Part shown: positions 33,748 through 42,167 of the stretch, in pieces
How positions within the stretch are numbered: position 1 is the first letter of the stretch
Layout of the letters: the number at the start of each line of letters is the position of its first letter
DNA from: Deinococcus radiophilus
Lineage (GTDB): Bacteria > Deinococcota > Deinococci > Deinococcales > Deinococcaceae
NCBI RefSeq assembly: GCF_020889625.1
Contig: NZ_CP086382.1
Location: 62,001-126,000, forward strand
Direction of reading: 5' to 3'
Length of the DNA: 64,000 bases
Made by a program: the position numbers and the translations under genes
The notes under the pieces: model-generated
The model's database searches: none
What the model was told of the DNA's origin: nothing
What the model saw: only the letters and a program-made list of their open reading frames with translations

Positions 33748-34071
33748 ATGAATGTCAACAGTTTTTTCGACCAGCTCTGGCCAATCTACTCTCAGACGCA
33801 GTTCTGGCTCACGGCCCTTGCTGGCCTCGCGCTGTGGTACCTGATGTCCCTCGCCTTGGCTCACATGATGGTCGGCGGAGGCAAAGAACCGGTCAGCGCG
33901 GTGTCGACGGCCATGTTCACGGCCCTGATCGTTGGTCTCGTGCTGCTGGCTGTCTCGGCCTGGTTTTTGATTCGTCCGACCGACCTGATCTACATGGTCG
34001 CCCTATCAGTGACGTTCGGGCTGTTGGCCCTGATTCTCACCCTCACATTCTCTTCACTGGGGAGGCGCTAA
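33748..34071 (+). CDS. Small three-TM membrane protein
   Basis: 107 residues from ATG 33748, with GGAGAG at good spacing. Three hydrophobic helices (FWLTALAGLALWYLMSLALA, FTALIVGLVLLAVSAWFLI, MVALSVTFGLLALILTLTF) and short loops. No family recognised. Stop and the next ATG touch (TAAATGG), so translation with the tubulin-like gene is coupled. May be the membrane anchor of the tubulin-like protein. Confidence 0.75.
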   Translation: MNVNSFFDQLWPIYSQTQFWLTALAGLALWYLMSLALAHMMVGGGKEPVSAVSTAMFTALIVGLVLLAVSAWFLIRPTDLIYMVALSVTFGLLALILTLTFSSLGRR

Positions 34072-36582
34072 ATGGCCGCTGAACAACTGAGTGTGTATAA
34101 GACCCTGGTGATCGGCCTGGGCAGCACCGGTACTGAGATTCTCCAAGCCTTGGCCGAGCGTGTGAAATGGGAAGTGGGCCGCCTCGACCGTGCACCATGG
34201 ATCGAGTTCCTAGCTCTGGAGACCGACGCGGCCAAGGAAAACCTCTTCAAGCGCGAGCGTCCCGACGATTTCCAGACCCTGAGCATTTCCGCCAGCGCCT
34301 GGCGCGATCTGCTGGAGCGTCCCGAACTGTACGATTCCAGCATCGCCCTGACTCGGTGGGCCGACATGGACACCCTGGCGCAGCTACCGGGGGCGTCTGT
34401 AGACGCCGGCGCCGGACACATCCGCATGGTCGGCCGCCTGTCCTTGCTCTACCCTGAGAACTACAGCAAGGTCAAAAATGCGGTCGCGCAGCGCGTCAGT
34501 CGCCTGCGGCAGTTGTCGGAGGCCGACGCACGTAAAGCCCTGAACGAGAGCAATGCCGGCCTGGAGATGGAAGCGCGCTTTGCGGTGACCGAAAAGGGCC
34601 AGTCCGGACTGCGGGTGATTGTGGTGGGCACGCTCTGCGGAGGAACCTGCAGCGGGACGGCGTCGGACATGGGCATCCTGCTGCGCACCATCTTGAACGA
34701 CGACGAGCGGGTGCTGGGCATGTTCACCATGCCGCATCCGGATCTCAGCATCGCCCAGCAGTCTGATGCTGAGGTCTGGAAGGCCAATACGTATCACGCG
34801 CTGACCGAACTCAACCAGTACCACCTGCACAGCGATGAGGACCGTTACAAGACCATCAAGTATCCGGACAAGGCCGAAGGAACGCCGCTGCTCGGAAAAG
34901 ACGAGATGCCCTACGACGTGGTCTATCTGCTGCGGCCCAACTCTACCGAACCCGGTGACCTGAACCGGCTCAACAGCGCGGTCGCCGACCGGATGTTTCT
35001 CAACATTTTCGTGCCGGAAACCGACCCCATGGCCTTTATGGTCAATGCCGGGCCGGTAGCGCTGCGGCAAGGCCGCGCCCTGGCCTTTTCCACCTTCGGT
35101 CTCTCGACCATCGAGTACCCGATGCGGCGGATCCTGGAGGCCCTGAAATACCGCAGCCTGGTCCGCGCGGTCGACCACTGGAAGGATCAGTCTTTTTCCG
35201 GCGACCTCGACAGTGAATTGAATCGCCTGGGCCTGACCGCCGACGCGCTGCGGGAGACCCTACTGATCGATTCCGAAAGCAGCAGCAGCATCGAGCCGAT
35301 TCTGGATGCCAAGAAGGCCGAAGTGGTCCGGCACGCCCGCGCCGGGAACATTGACGCGGCCCGCGCCGCCTACCGGGATTTGAGCTCAGCCTTCGCGGCG
35401 AACCGCGGTGACGGTTTGCAGGGCCTTGTGCTGGATACGGTGAAAAAACGGCGGACGCACGCGGCTCAGGTCTTCCACGACCGGCTGCGGGGCGTGGTCG
35501 ACCAGTACCTGCTGAATTACGATGCTGGGCCCAAATACCTGCTGGACCTGTTCGCCGGGGTCGAACCCCGCATCGGAGAACTGCGCAGCTGGCAGGCGGG
35601 TGAGCAGTCCAACGCGGTCGAGCAGACCCTGGGTCAACTTCAGGAGATTCAGAGCAATACGCTGCTGGGTATGTTTTTCCTTAAAGGTAAAGCGTCTCAG
35701 GGCCTGATCGGCGGCCTGAACCGCGCCCTTAACGCAGACGTCAAAGTGCGGCTGGATCAAAAAGTCATCGAAGGTCTCAGCGACGGGGCGTCCGCCTCCG
35801 GCACCCGGCGCATGGACCCAGGCACCCTCACGCTAATTTCCGACGAAACGCGGCTGGTGACGGATCGCCTGAACAGTCTGCGCAAGCGGCTGATCAATCA
35901 ATCCGACCGCTGGCGGATGCACAGGAGCAGTCTGGAAAACGATTCGGCAGCGGTCAACGGCCTGTCGTTGTTCGAGCCTTCTCCCAACGGCTCGGTCGAA
36001 AAAGAAGAGGAGTTGGCGGTGGACGACCGTCAGATCGAAGCTCATGCCATCGATCTGATTCGCAGCTGGACCGATCTGAACCGCGGCATTCTGCCTGGTG
36101 CCAACGACCCTGATTGGCTGCGCATGCCCTGGTCGCCTGGTCAGGACAACTTCGAGCGCTCGCAGCTCGACCGCCTGGAACAAAAGGCGCTTGAACCGTT
36201 CGAGTCGCGCCTAAAAGGAAGCGGCAAGGACATCATCACCCGCCTCGAAGAGCGCCGCAGCCCCAGCTTCGACCCAGGCGCCCAGGCCATTCACGCCTCG
36301 GACAAAGCCCGCATCTTCCTCAACGTCAACGAGCCGCTGGGTCAGCTGGATCCCATGAGTCCGTTGCCGCGGCGCAAGCTGCTGATCAGCAAGCGGATGA
36401 CCCCAGAGTTCCGGCGTTCGCTGCAGCCCTGGAGCAACGCGAACCCAGGGGCCAAAGAGGTGGAAGGCGTCGATCCCAACCGGGTGGTGATGCTCGAAGA
36501 GTGGTACCGTTTCGCCCTGCGCGGTGCCGACGACGTCCGGGAGATGTCATTTGCCACGCCGACCCGCTTCAATACCTATTGA
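34072..36582 (+). CDS. Tubulin/FtsZ-like GTPase (Tubulin_2 type)
   Basis: 836 residues. N-terminal Rossmann start TLVIGLGSTGTEILQAL, then the tubulin signature GGTCSGTASDMG (190-201, equivalent to GGGTGSG of FtsZ/tubulin), and AFSTFGLSTIEYP. This is the pattern of the prokaryotic Tubulin_2 (FtsZ-like) family, which comparative genomics has linked to membrane remodelling operons. The ~450-residue C-terminal part is mostly helical and family-specific, much longer than FtsZ. Predicted to bind GTP and perhaps polymerise at the membrane. An IS630-type element has landed right behind it. Intact. Confidence 0.85.
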   Translation: MAAEQLSVYKTLVIGLGSTGTEILQALAERVKWEVGRLDRAPWIEFLALETDAAKENLFKRERPDDFQTLSISASAWRDLLERPELYDSSIALTRWADMDTLAQLPGASVDAGAGHIRMVGRLSLLYPENYSKVKNAVAQRVSRLRQLSEADARKALNESNAGLEMEARFAVTEKGQSGLRVIVVGTLCGGTCSGTASDMGILLRTILNDDERVLGMFTMPHPDLSIAQQSDAEVWKANTYHALTELNQYHLHSDEDRYKTIKYPDKAEGTPLLGKDEMPYDVVYLLRPNSTEPGDLNRLNSAVADRMFLNIFVPETDPMAFMVNAGPVALRQGRALAFSTFGLSTIEYPMRRILEALKYRSLVRAVDHWKDQSFSGDLDSELNRLGLTADALRETLLIDSESSSSIEPILDAKKAEVVRHARAGNIDAARAAYRDLSSAFAANRGDGLQGLVLDTVKKRRTHAAQVFHDRLRGVVDQYLLNYDAGPKYLLDLFAGVEPRIGELRSWQAGEQSNAVEQTLGQLQEIQSNTLLGMFFLKGKASQGLIGGLNRALNADVKVRLDQKVIEGLSDGASASGTRRMDPGTLTLISDETRLVTDRLNSLRKRLINQSDRWRMHRSSLENDSAAVNGLSLFEPSPNGSVEKEEELAVDDRQIEAHAIDLIRSWTDLNRGILPGANDPDWLRMPWSPGQDNFERSQLDRLEQKALEPFESRLKGSGKDIITRLEERRSPSFDPGAQAIHASDKARIFLNVNEPLGQLDPMSPLPRRKLLISKRMTPEFRRSLQPWSNANPGAKEVEGVDPNRVVMLEEWYRFALRGADDVREMSFATPTRFNTY

Positions 36583-36589
36583 TGACGTG

Positions 36590-37604
36590 CTAAGTCGGTA
36601 ACACTTCAGGGTAGATACCTAGCAATTTGGCTGGGAGTTGCCGATAGCGGATTTTCGGCCATACCGTACGGAGGTAAGCCTTGAGTTGCTCCAGCGTCTC
36701 TGGGCAAAAATTGGCGAGTTGGTGGTGTTTGACATAGGCCCACACTCGTTCAATGGGGTTGAGTTCAGGGCTGTACGGTGGCAGGTACGTTAGGCTCAGT
36801 CGTTCATGTTGTGATACGAAGGCCGAAACGGCCTTCGCCTTATGGATTTTAGCGTTGTCCACCACAACAGTGATCTTCCCCTTGATGTGTCGCATCAGAT
36901 GCGTCAAAAATGCGATGAAGCCCATCGCTTTGACCGACCCTTCGTGTGTCTGCTGGAAAAACTGGCCCTTAGACGTAATCCCGCCAATCACGGAGAGCTT
37001 TTTCCAATTGGTCTTGGCCAGAATCACTGGGGTCTGACCACGCGTGGCCCAGGTGTTGCCAATCACGGGCTTCATACTGATTCCGACTTCATCGGCCCAG
37101 ACGATGGTTTCACCATCATCTATCTTTTTTTTCCAGGACTGGAAGCTCTGCTTCCAGCCAAGCGTCGACCTGCTCAGCATTCTGTTCCAACGGGCGTTTT
37201 TCTGCTTTCTGCCAGGAAAAGCCCCAGCGTAACAGCAGCTTTCCGACCCAGTCGTGGTCATACCAGACACCATATCTGCATCCAATCTCGTCGCGAATAC
37301 GTGCGGTAGTCCAGCGCCCGTCTGGAAAACGCTGTGGATCTGGCCCTGCCTCAATCATCGCCATGATTTCAGCCACTTGGTGATCGGTGAGAAAGGAGGG
37401 ACGTCCAGAGGAGAAAGTAGCTTCAAGGGTATCGCCATGTCGTAAGCGCTGCCGCCAGGTACGAACAGTGCTGGCGCTGACACCAAAACGCTGGGCAATC
37501 GTCTTGGAGGACAGGGTCATATCGGAGAGCATCGGAAGAGCGGCGAGTCGCCGCTCTTCCATCTGCTGACGTGTCCATCGGCTGGGCCGCCAAACCTCAC
37601 TCAC
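36590..37604 (-). CDS. IS630-family transposase, two frames joined at A8
   Basis: The first frame (from 37604) holds the winged helix-turn-helix (DMTLSSKTIAQRFGVSASTVRTWRQRL) and ends at VLEKKDR. The second frame has the DDE part: VWADEVGISMK, ITVVVDNAKIHKA, SLTYLPPYSPELNPIERVWAY. The change is a +1 shift at a run of eight A (T8 around 37125-37132 on the + strand). The other IS630 in the window has the same A8 and the same shift, so expression by slippage is likely rather than mutation. Confidence 0.85.
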
Positions 37605-37614
37605 GGTTTCAGTC
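36593..37614 (-). mobile_element. IS630-type element between the tubulin-like gene and the next gene
   Basis: Inserted at a TA dinucleotide (36591-36592 and 37615-37616 as the TA duplication). It carries one frameshifted transposase gene. End repeats are imperfect, so limits are approximate to a few bases. The insertion falls in the short gap of the gene cluster, leaving both neighbouring proteins whole but possibly uncoupling transcription. Confidence 0.72.
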
Positions 37615-37624
37615 TAACTCTGTC

Positions 37625-38365
37625 GTGAACTTACCGCGTTATCAATATTTCACCCGCAAGCGCAGCGACATCGACTGGACGCCGGTGCGTGAAAACGAGA
37701 TTGAGGAGCTGGAACGGTCCTACCGCCGGTTGGTCCTCGCGGCGCTGCATGGAGGCGTCCGCCTTGGCGGCTCTCTGATCATTGATTGGCCGATGGAACC
37801 GGGGGCCAGCGCCAAACCTGAAGAGCGTGAGCGCCGACTGCCGGCGAGCTTCGCCAAGGCGTCGCGGATGCTGGCCTTCGAGAACCGTGATGCCAGCCGC
37901 CCGCCGCGCAGCCTGAACAATGCCGCAACGCACCTCCAAACCGCCATCGACACGCGGCAGCGGCAAATCATCGGCAGCGCCGCCGATCCGGCAGAGGGCC
38001 GCCGGCAGTACATCCGCTGGCTGTACGAGCAGCTGCAGACCAGCAGCATCCGCGCTGTGATCGACTGGAATGATCAGGAGGTTCAGGGCATTCTCAAGCT
38101 CTGGCTGACCGAAGATCCGCAGCTGCGTCAGGCGCTGCTCGAGGTGTTTCCGGTGGACCGCGCACTCGTCGACGGCCTGTACAAGGCGGCCGGAGAGCCG
38201 CTGCCCAAGTCCCGCCGCGCGGAGAAAGACGGCTTTTACTGCAAAGTCTGCGGTGGCTGGGTCGGCGAAACATACGAAGACGTCATTCAAAACGGCCTGT
38301 TGTGCAGCTTTCACCCCGAAGATGAAACCCATCCCTTCGGCCGGCCCTACTCGATTTTCGGATGA
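37625..38365 (+). CDS. Unknown protein with C-terminal Cys/His cluster, tubulin/motor cluster
   Basis: 246 residues from GTG 37625 (NLPRYQYFTRKRSDIDW). The ORF extends into the IS630 end, but those codons are element-derived. Largely helical middle region; the C-terminus has FYCKVCGGWVGETY ... NGLLCSFHPEDE, a likely zinc-binding cluster. Family not recognised. Stop overlaps the start of the channel gene (ATGATGA), so the two are coupled. Confidence 0.72.
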   Translation: MNLPRYQYFTRKRSDIDWTPVRENEIEELERSYRRLVLAALHGGVRLGGSLIIDWPMEPGASAKPEERERRLPASFAKASRMLAFENRDASRPPRSLNNAATHLQTAIDTRQRQIIGSAADPAEGRRQYIRWLYEQLQTSSIRAVIDWNDQEVQGILKLWLTEDPQLRQALLEVFPVDRALVDGLYKAAGEPLPKSRRAEKDGFYCKVCGGWVGETYEDVIQNGLLCSFHPEDETHPFGRPYSIFG

Positions 38366-39594
38366 TGAACGATCTCACTGCATTTACCCAGTTGCGTCAG
38401 GAAGGCTGGATTATCCTGGGGGCGTTGATGGTCCCCCTGACGGTCTTCTTCGTCTGGGGCCTGCTGCGCGCGGCTCAGCAGCGCCAGGCCGAGCGCCGCC
38501 AGATGGCCGAAGTCAGCTCGCTGCTCAACGAGCACAACCCCTATGACCCCGAAGAGCCACCCGACAGTGAAGATCTCGCTGAAGCGGTGCGCGAGAAGAT
38601 GGAGCAGTTGCCTGCAGGCGGCGCCGTTCGCCGGGCCATGCAGCTGGTTGACCGCGCCAGGATGATGGCGACGCCTGATCTGGAAGGCGGCGTCGAGGCG
38701 GTTCAGGCCGCTTCGGGTGCGCCACTGGCCGCCGTGCGCAACGTTCCCAACCTGCTGATGCTGAGCGGGCTGCTCGGCACGGTGCTGGGCCTCGCTGGGT
38801 CCATCGGGACCCTGGCCGAGCCGATCCGGAATGCAGCGACGGCCACCGAACCGGGCGCCCTGGCCAAAGCGCTGGCCGAGACCATGACCCTGATGCAGGG
38901 CGCGTTCGGAGCCAGCTTGTGGGGGATCCTGCTCAGCCTGGCCACCGGCATCGCGTACGCCCTGGCCGCACGTCAGCAGGAGCAGCATCAGGACCAGCTG
39001 GCAGAGTTCATTCACGTCGATCTGGTCCCAGCTCTGTTTCCCCGAGCCATCACCGGTCAGATGGAGCGGATGGGCCGGTACCTTAAAACGGCCGGTGACA
39101 GCTTCGAAAACATCCACGTCAAACTCAGCAGCGTCGCCGGTCAGCTGGAAACGGTGCTGGGTCAGGCCGGTGAAACCCTTGGTCAGAGCCTGACGCAGCT
39201 GTCAGCCACGTCGACCCAGATCGAGACCGTGTTCGGCGAGATGAACCAGTCGGTTTCTGAGCTGACCGAGGGCCTGAGCCGCGGCGTGAGTGACCTGGTC
39301 CAGGCGCAGGAAGGCGCAGCTCAGTCACTGCAAACCAGTTCCCGGGAGCTGCAAGACCACCTCTCGCAGCAGGCGCAAATCGTGACGGGTCTGCAGGAAA
39401 CGGTCGGCGAGCGGACCTCGCTGCTGCTTGAACGCGTCGATCAGGTCGGGGACAACCTGGGCCGGGCCGCCAAGAATTTCGAGCAGGCCGGACAGTCGAT
39501 TCAGGCAGAGAACAGTGCGTACGCCAGTCGTCTGGATCGGAATTTCGAGCGGCTGGAGCGGCAATTGAGCCGTCAGGAGACGCCGCCCTCATGA
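38362..39594 (+). CDS. MotA/TolQ/ExbB-like channel with long coiled-coil tail (ZorA-like)
   Basis: 410 residues. TM1 about 15-37 (WIILGALMVPLTVFFVWGLL), TM2 about 130-152 with the family motif GLLGTVLGLAGSIGTL, TM3 about 178-203 (FGASLWGILLSLATGIAYAL). From ~205 to the end runs a long, almost uninterrupted coiled coil (QLSATSTQIETVFGEMNQSV and similar). MotA/ExbB proteins form the pentameric part of proton- or sodium-driven motors. A long cytoplasmic tail is the distinctive feature of ZorA in the Zorya defence system. The MotB-like partner overlaps by 4 bp. Predicted inner-membrane ion-driven motor; sequence similarity to ZorA itself could not be measured. Confidence 0.85.
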   Translation: MMNDLTAFTQLRQEGWIILGALMVPLTVFFVWGLLRAAQQRQAERRQMAEVSSLLNEHNPYDPEEPPDSEDLAEAVREKMEQLPAGGAVRRAMQLVDRARMMATPDLEGGVEAVQAASGAPLAAVRNVPNLLMLSGLLGTVLGLAGSIGTLAEPIRNAATATEPGALAKALAETMTLMQGAFGASLWGILLSLATGIAYALAARQQEQHQDQLAEFIHVDLVPALFPRAITGQMERMGRYLKTAGDSFENIHVKLSSVAGQLETVLGQAGETLGQSLTQLSATSTQIETVFGEMNQSVSELTEGLSRGVSDLVQAQEGAAQSLQTSSRELQDHLSQQAQIVTGLQETVGERTSLLLERVDQVGDNLGRAAKNFEQAGQSIQAENSAYASRLDRNFERLERQLSRQETPPS

Positions 39595-40193
39595 CCCGCC
39601 GACTGGAGGCCGAAGCCAATCCCTACATCGCCTTCAGTGACCTGATGCTGAACCTGGTGCTGGTCCTGATCTTCTTTGTGGGAGGACTGCTGGCCGTCGG
39701 TCAAGCCGGCTGGGATCAAGTCAAGTACCGCCAGGCCCAGGAGCAGGTGGCAGCGGCGGTCAGGTCGGCCGACCTGACCGAGCGCCCGCTGCTGATCGAC
39801 CCGAAGCAGCGCAACGATCCCCCGGGAGCGCAGCGCTGGGTCTTCAAGTCTCAGGGGATGTTTATGGGCGACACGGCGCAGCTGACGCCCGCGGGACAGG
39901 CCGCACTGCTGGAGTTCGCGGTGGTGCTGCGCGGCCAAGAAGAGCACTGGCGGCGGGTGAGAATTGAAGGGCATACCCAGACCTCGCAGCCTGGAGTCCC
40001 GGAGCGCTGGGACCTGTCTGCCGCGCGGGCCAGTGCGGTGGCGCAGGTCTTTTACCGTGCCGGCGGCGTGCAGCCGTACCGCCTGGCCGTCGCGGCGCGC
40101 GGTGGGCAGACGCCGTATTCAGGAGAGAAGTTCGACCCCCGCAACGAGCGGGTGGAAATCGTGGTGGAATACGCTCAGCAGGCGGCAGAGTGA
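39591..40193 (+). CDS. MotB/OmpA-domain motor partner (ZorB-like)
   Basis: 200 residues. One N-terminal TM (PYIAFSDLMLNLVLVLIFFV) with an Asp at position 17, placed exactly like the ion-carrying Asp of MotB/ZorB. The periplasmic part is an OmpA-like peptidoglycan-binding domain: RIEGHTQTSQPG, WDLSAARASAVAQVFYRAGG, and RNERVEIVV. The usual HTD is changed to HTQ, which may weaken or alter peptidoglycan binding. Together with the preceding gene it forms the expected 5:2 stator-type complex. Confidence 0.87.
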   Translation: MTRRLEAEANPYIAFSDLMLNLVLVLIFFVGGLLAVGQAGWDQVKYRQAQEQVAAAVRSADLTERPLLIDPKQRNDPPGAQRWVFKSQGMFMGDTAQLTPAGQAALLEFAVVLRGQEEHWRRVRIEGHTQTSQPGVPERWDLSAARASAVAQVFYRAGGVQPYRLAVAARGGQTPYSGEKFDPRNERVEIVVEYAQQAAE

Positions 40194-40205
40194 GTAGGGC
40201 GCAGC

Positions 40206-42167
40206 GTGACGCAGAGGATTAAAGATTGGTTCAATCAGTTCAAAACCTCGGCTGCTCCAGCGGTTGACCCCGGTGAGCAGCTCGCCGCGGTGCGTGCGGC
40301 GCTGAGCGACCGCAGCTGCTGGGCGCTGAACGGGGCACAGACGGCGCTGATCCTGGGCGACGCCCGGCTCGCCCGGCGCGCTGAGCGCCATCCGCATGCG
40401 CCGATCGACCTGTTGCTGCGCTTGGACGAGCAGCGTCCCTACGGCGAAGCCCATGAAAACCTGCTCCGCCGGCTCGCGGCCGACCGGCTCGACGCCCGTC
40501 ACTGGGTGCAGTTCTCGCAGGCCGACTGGGAAGCGCGCGCCGCTTTGGCCGTTAATCCGCACCTGCCGGCCACCATCCGCCGGCGCCTGTTGAACGATCA
40601 GGACTGGTGGGTGCTGGCCGCGCTGGCCGAGAACCCGTCGTTAGAAGCGGATGACGCGCTGCGGCTGATGGGCCGCAACCCGCCGGTGGCTGTGCGCGAG
40701 CATCTCGCGGCTCATCCTGTCACGCCTGCGCCGCTGCTGGTGGCCCTGGCGGCAGACGGCGACAAGGTCGTTCGGCGGAATGTCGCCAGAAACGTGGCCG
40801 CGCCGGCCGCTGCGCTTGAACTTCTGGCCACCGACCGGCTGACCGTGACCCGCGAGGCGGTCGCCGCTCATCCGGCGACCCCGCCCGGGGTGACGGCAGC
40901 CCTGATGCAGGACCCTCAGGAGCGGGTCCGGCAGGTGGCGGCCCTCAAGCAGGGGGCGGCCACCCCGGCCACGCTGCGAACGGCGGCGGCGGTCCGGCGC
41001 CGCGCCGTTCGGCTGGCGGTCACCCAGCATCCCCGGTTGCCCTTAGACCTGCAGGAGCACCTGGCTGCGGACCGTTGGGAGCAGGTCCGCGCCGAACTCG
41101 CGGTGCGTCCGGACCTCCCGGAGGAACTGCGCGACCGGCTGCGCGGCGATACCGCCCCTTCGGTGTCCCAGCTGACGCGGGCGGCCGATTCCCGTACGCC
41201 CCGCGACGAACTGGCCTTTTTGCCCCGCCAGGACCCCCGGATGCGGCGTGCGCTGAGCAGTAATGCCAACGCGCCCGTGCAGGTGCTTGAAGAATTGAGC
41301 GCGGACCGGGAGTACCTGATTCGCGAGCGGGTCATGCTCAATCCGTCTGCGCCGCCCTCGGCGCTGGCTGGAGGCCTCACCGAGCGCGCCCTGCGCCGTC
41401 ATATTCGCCGGCATCCCCATTACGCCCAGGTGCGTCAGCAGCTCTACGCCCAGGAGATCCTCGAAGCCCAGGATCCGCAGACCGGCCTCAATGAGCTGCT
41501 GGAGCTGGCCGAGAGTGACGGTCAGGATGTGCGGCTCGCTCTGACCCGCCGGGCGACCCTCGACGAGGCTCTGATCCTCCGGCTGGCTCAGGACTCGTCT
41601 ACCGCCGTGCTCCGGGCGGTCCTACGGCGACCTGAGCTGACCACCGAAGCGCTAAGGATCATCGCCCAGCCAATCCAGGATCCCAACCTGCTCGTCACCC
41701 TGATACCGCACCGGTTGGTCGATGAGGTCACGCTGAGCCAGCTTGCTGGGTCGCAGTCCTCAGCCGTACGCCAGTTGGTCGCGCGGCACCCGCTGACATC
41801 TGTGGCGACCCTGCGGACCTTGGCGCAGCATAGAAACCTGCACGCCGAGGTTGCCTCGCACCCCCATGCCGACGCCGCCCTGCTGCGGGGGCTGCTGCCG
41901 ACCGAAGCTTACGAGGCCCAGCTGCGGATCGAGCGCCTGCTGAGCCGGACGCCGGCGTGGAACTGGGGATGGGTCAATCAGTGGACCGACCGCCGGCGCC
42001 TGCAGATCCGCAGGCAGGCACTCGAAAACCTGAATGTGTTTGAGAAAGTGGCCCTTCACCCGAATGCCGACGCCCCAAGCCTCGCCTATCTGCGCTGGCT
42101 TCATCACCCCGCCATCGACCGCTCACTCGAGGCGCGGACGCGCACCGACCTGCGGAGGAATATATGA
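40206..42167 (+). CDS. Leucine-rich-variant (LRV/HEAT-like) repeat protein
   Basis: 653 residues from GTG 40206 with AGGG upstream. Made of about 20 helical repeats with the pattern VR..VA.HP.TP...L..LA.D (for example VREHLAAHPVTPAPLLVALA, TREAVAAHPATPPGVTAALM), typical of LRV/HEAT-like solenoids. No signal peptide and no catalytic motif. Such solenoids are usually protein-binding scaffolds. Overlaps the next gene by 4 bp (ATGA). Likely cytoplasmic adaptor between motor and pseudokinase or a sensor. Confidence 0.82.
   Translation: MTQRIKDWFNQFKTSAAPAVDPGEQLAAVRAALSDRSCWALNGAQTALILGDARLARRAERHPHAPIDLLLRLDEQRPYGEAHENLLRRLAADRLDARHWVQFSQADWEARAALAVNPHLPATIRRRLLNDQDWWVLAALAENPSLEADDALRLMGRNPPVAVREHLAAHPVTPAPLLVALAADGDKVVRRNVARNVAAPAAALELLATDRLTVTREAVAAHPATPPGVTAALMQDPQERVRQVAALKQGAATPATLRTAAAVRRRAVRLAVTQHPRLPLDLQEHLAADRWEQVRAELAVRPDLPEELRDRLRGDTAPSVSQLTRAADSRTPRDELAFLPRQDPRMRRALSSNANAPVQVLEELSADREYLIRERVMLNPSAPPSALAGGLTERALRRHIRRHPHYAQVRQQLYAQEILEAQDPQTGLNELLELAESDGQDVRLALTRRATLDEALILRLAQDSSTAVLRAVLRRPELTTEALRIIAQPIQDPNLLVTLIPHRLVDEVTLSQLAGSQSSAVRQLVARHPLTSVATLRTLAQHRNLHAEVASHPHADAALLRGLLPTEAYEAQLRIERLLSRTPAWNWGWVNQWTDRRRLQIRRQALENLNVFEKVALHPNADAPSLAYLRWLHHPAIDRSLEARTRTDLRRNI

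Noticed and set aside
38347..39117. 256-codon minus-strand ORF opposite the channel gene
   Set aside because: Shadow frame: His/Gln/Gly-rich translation without domains, opposite a clear MotA-like gene.
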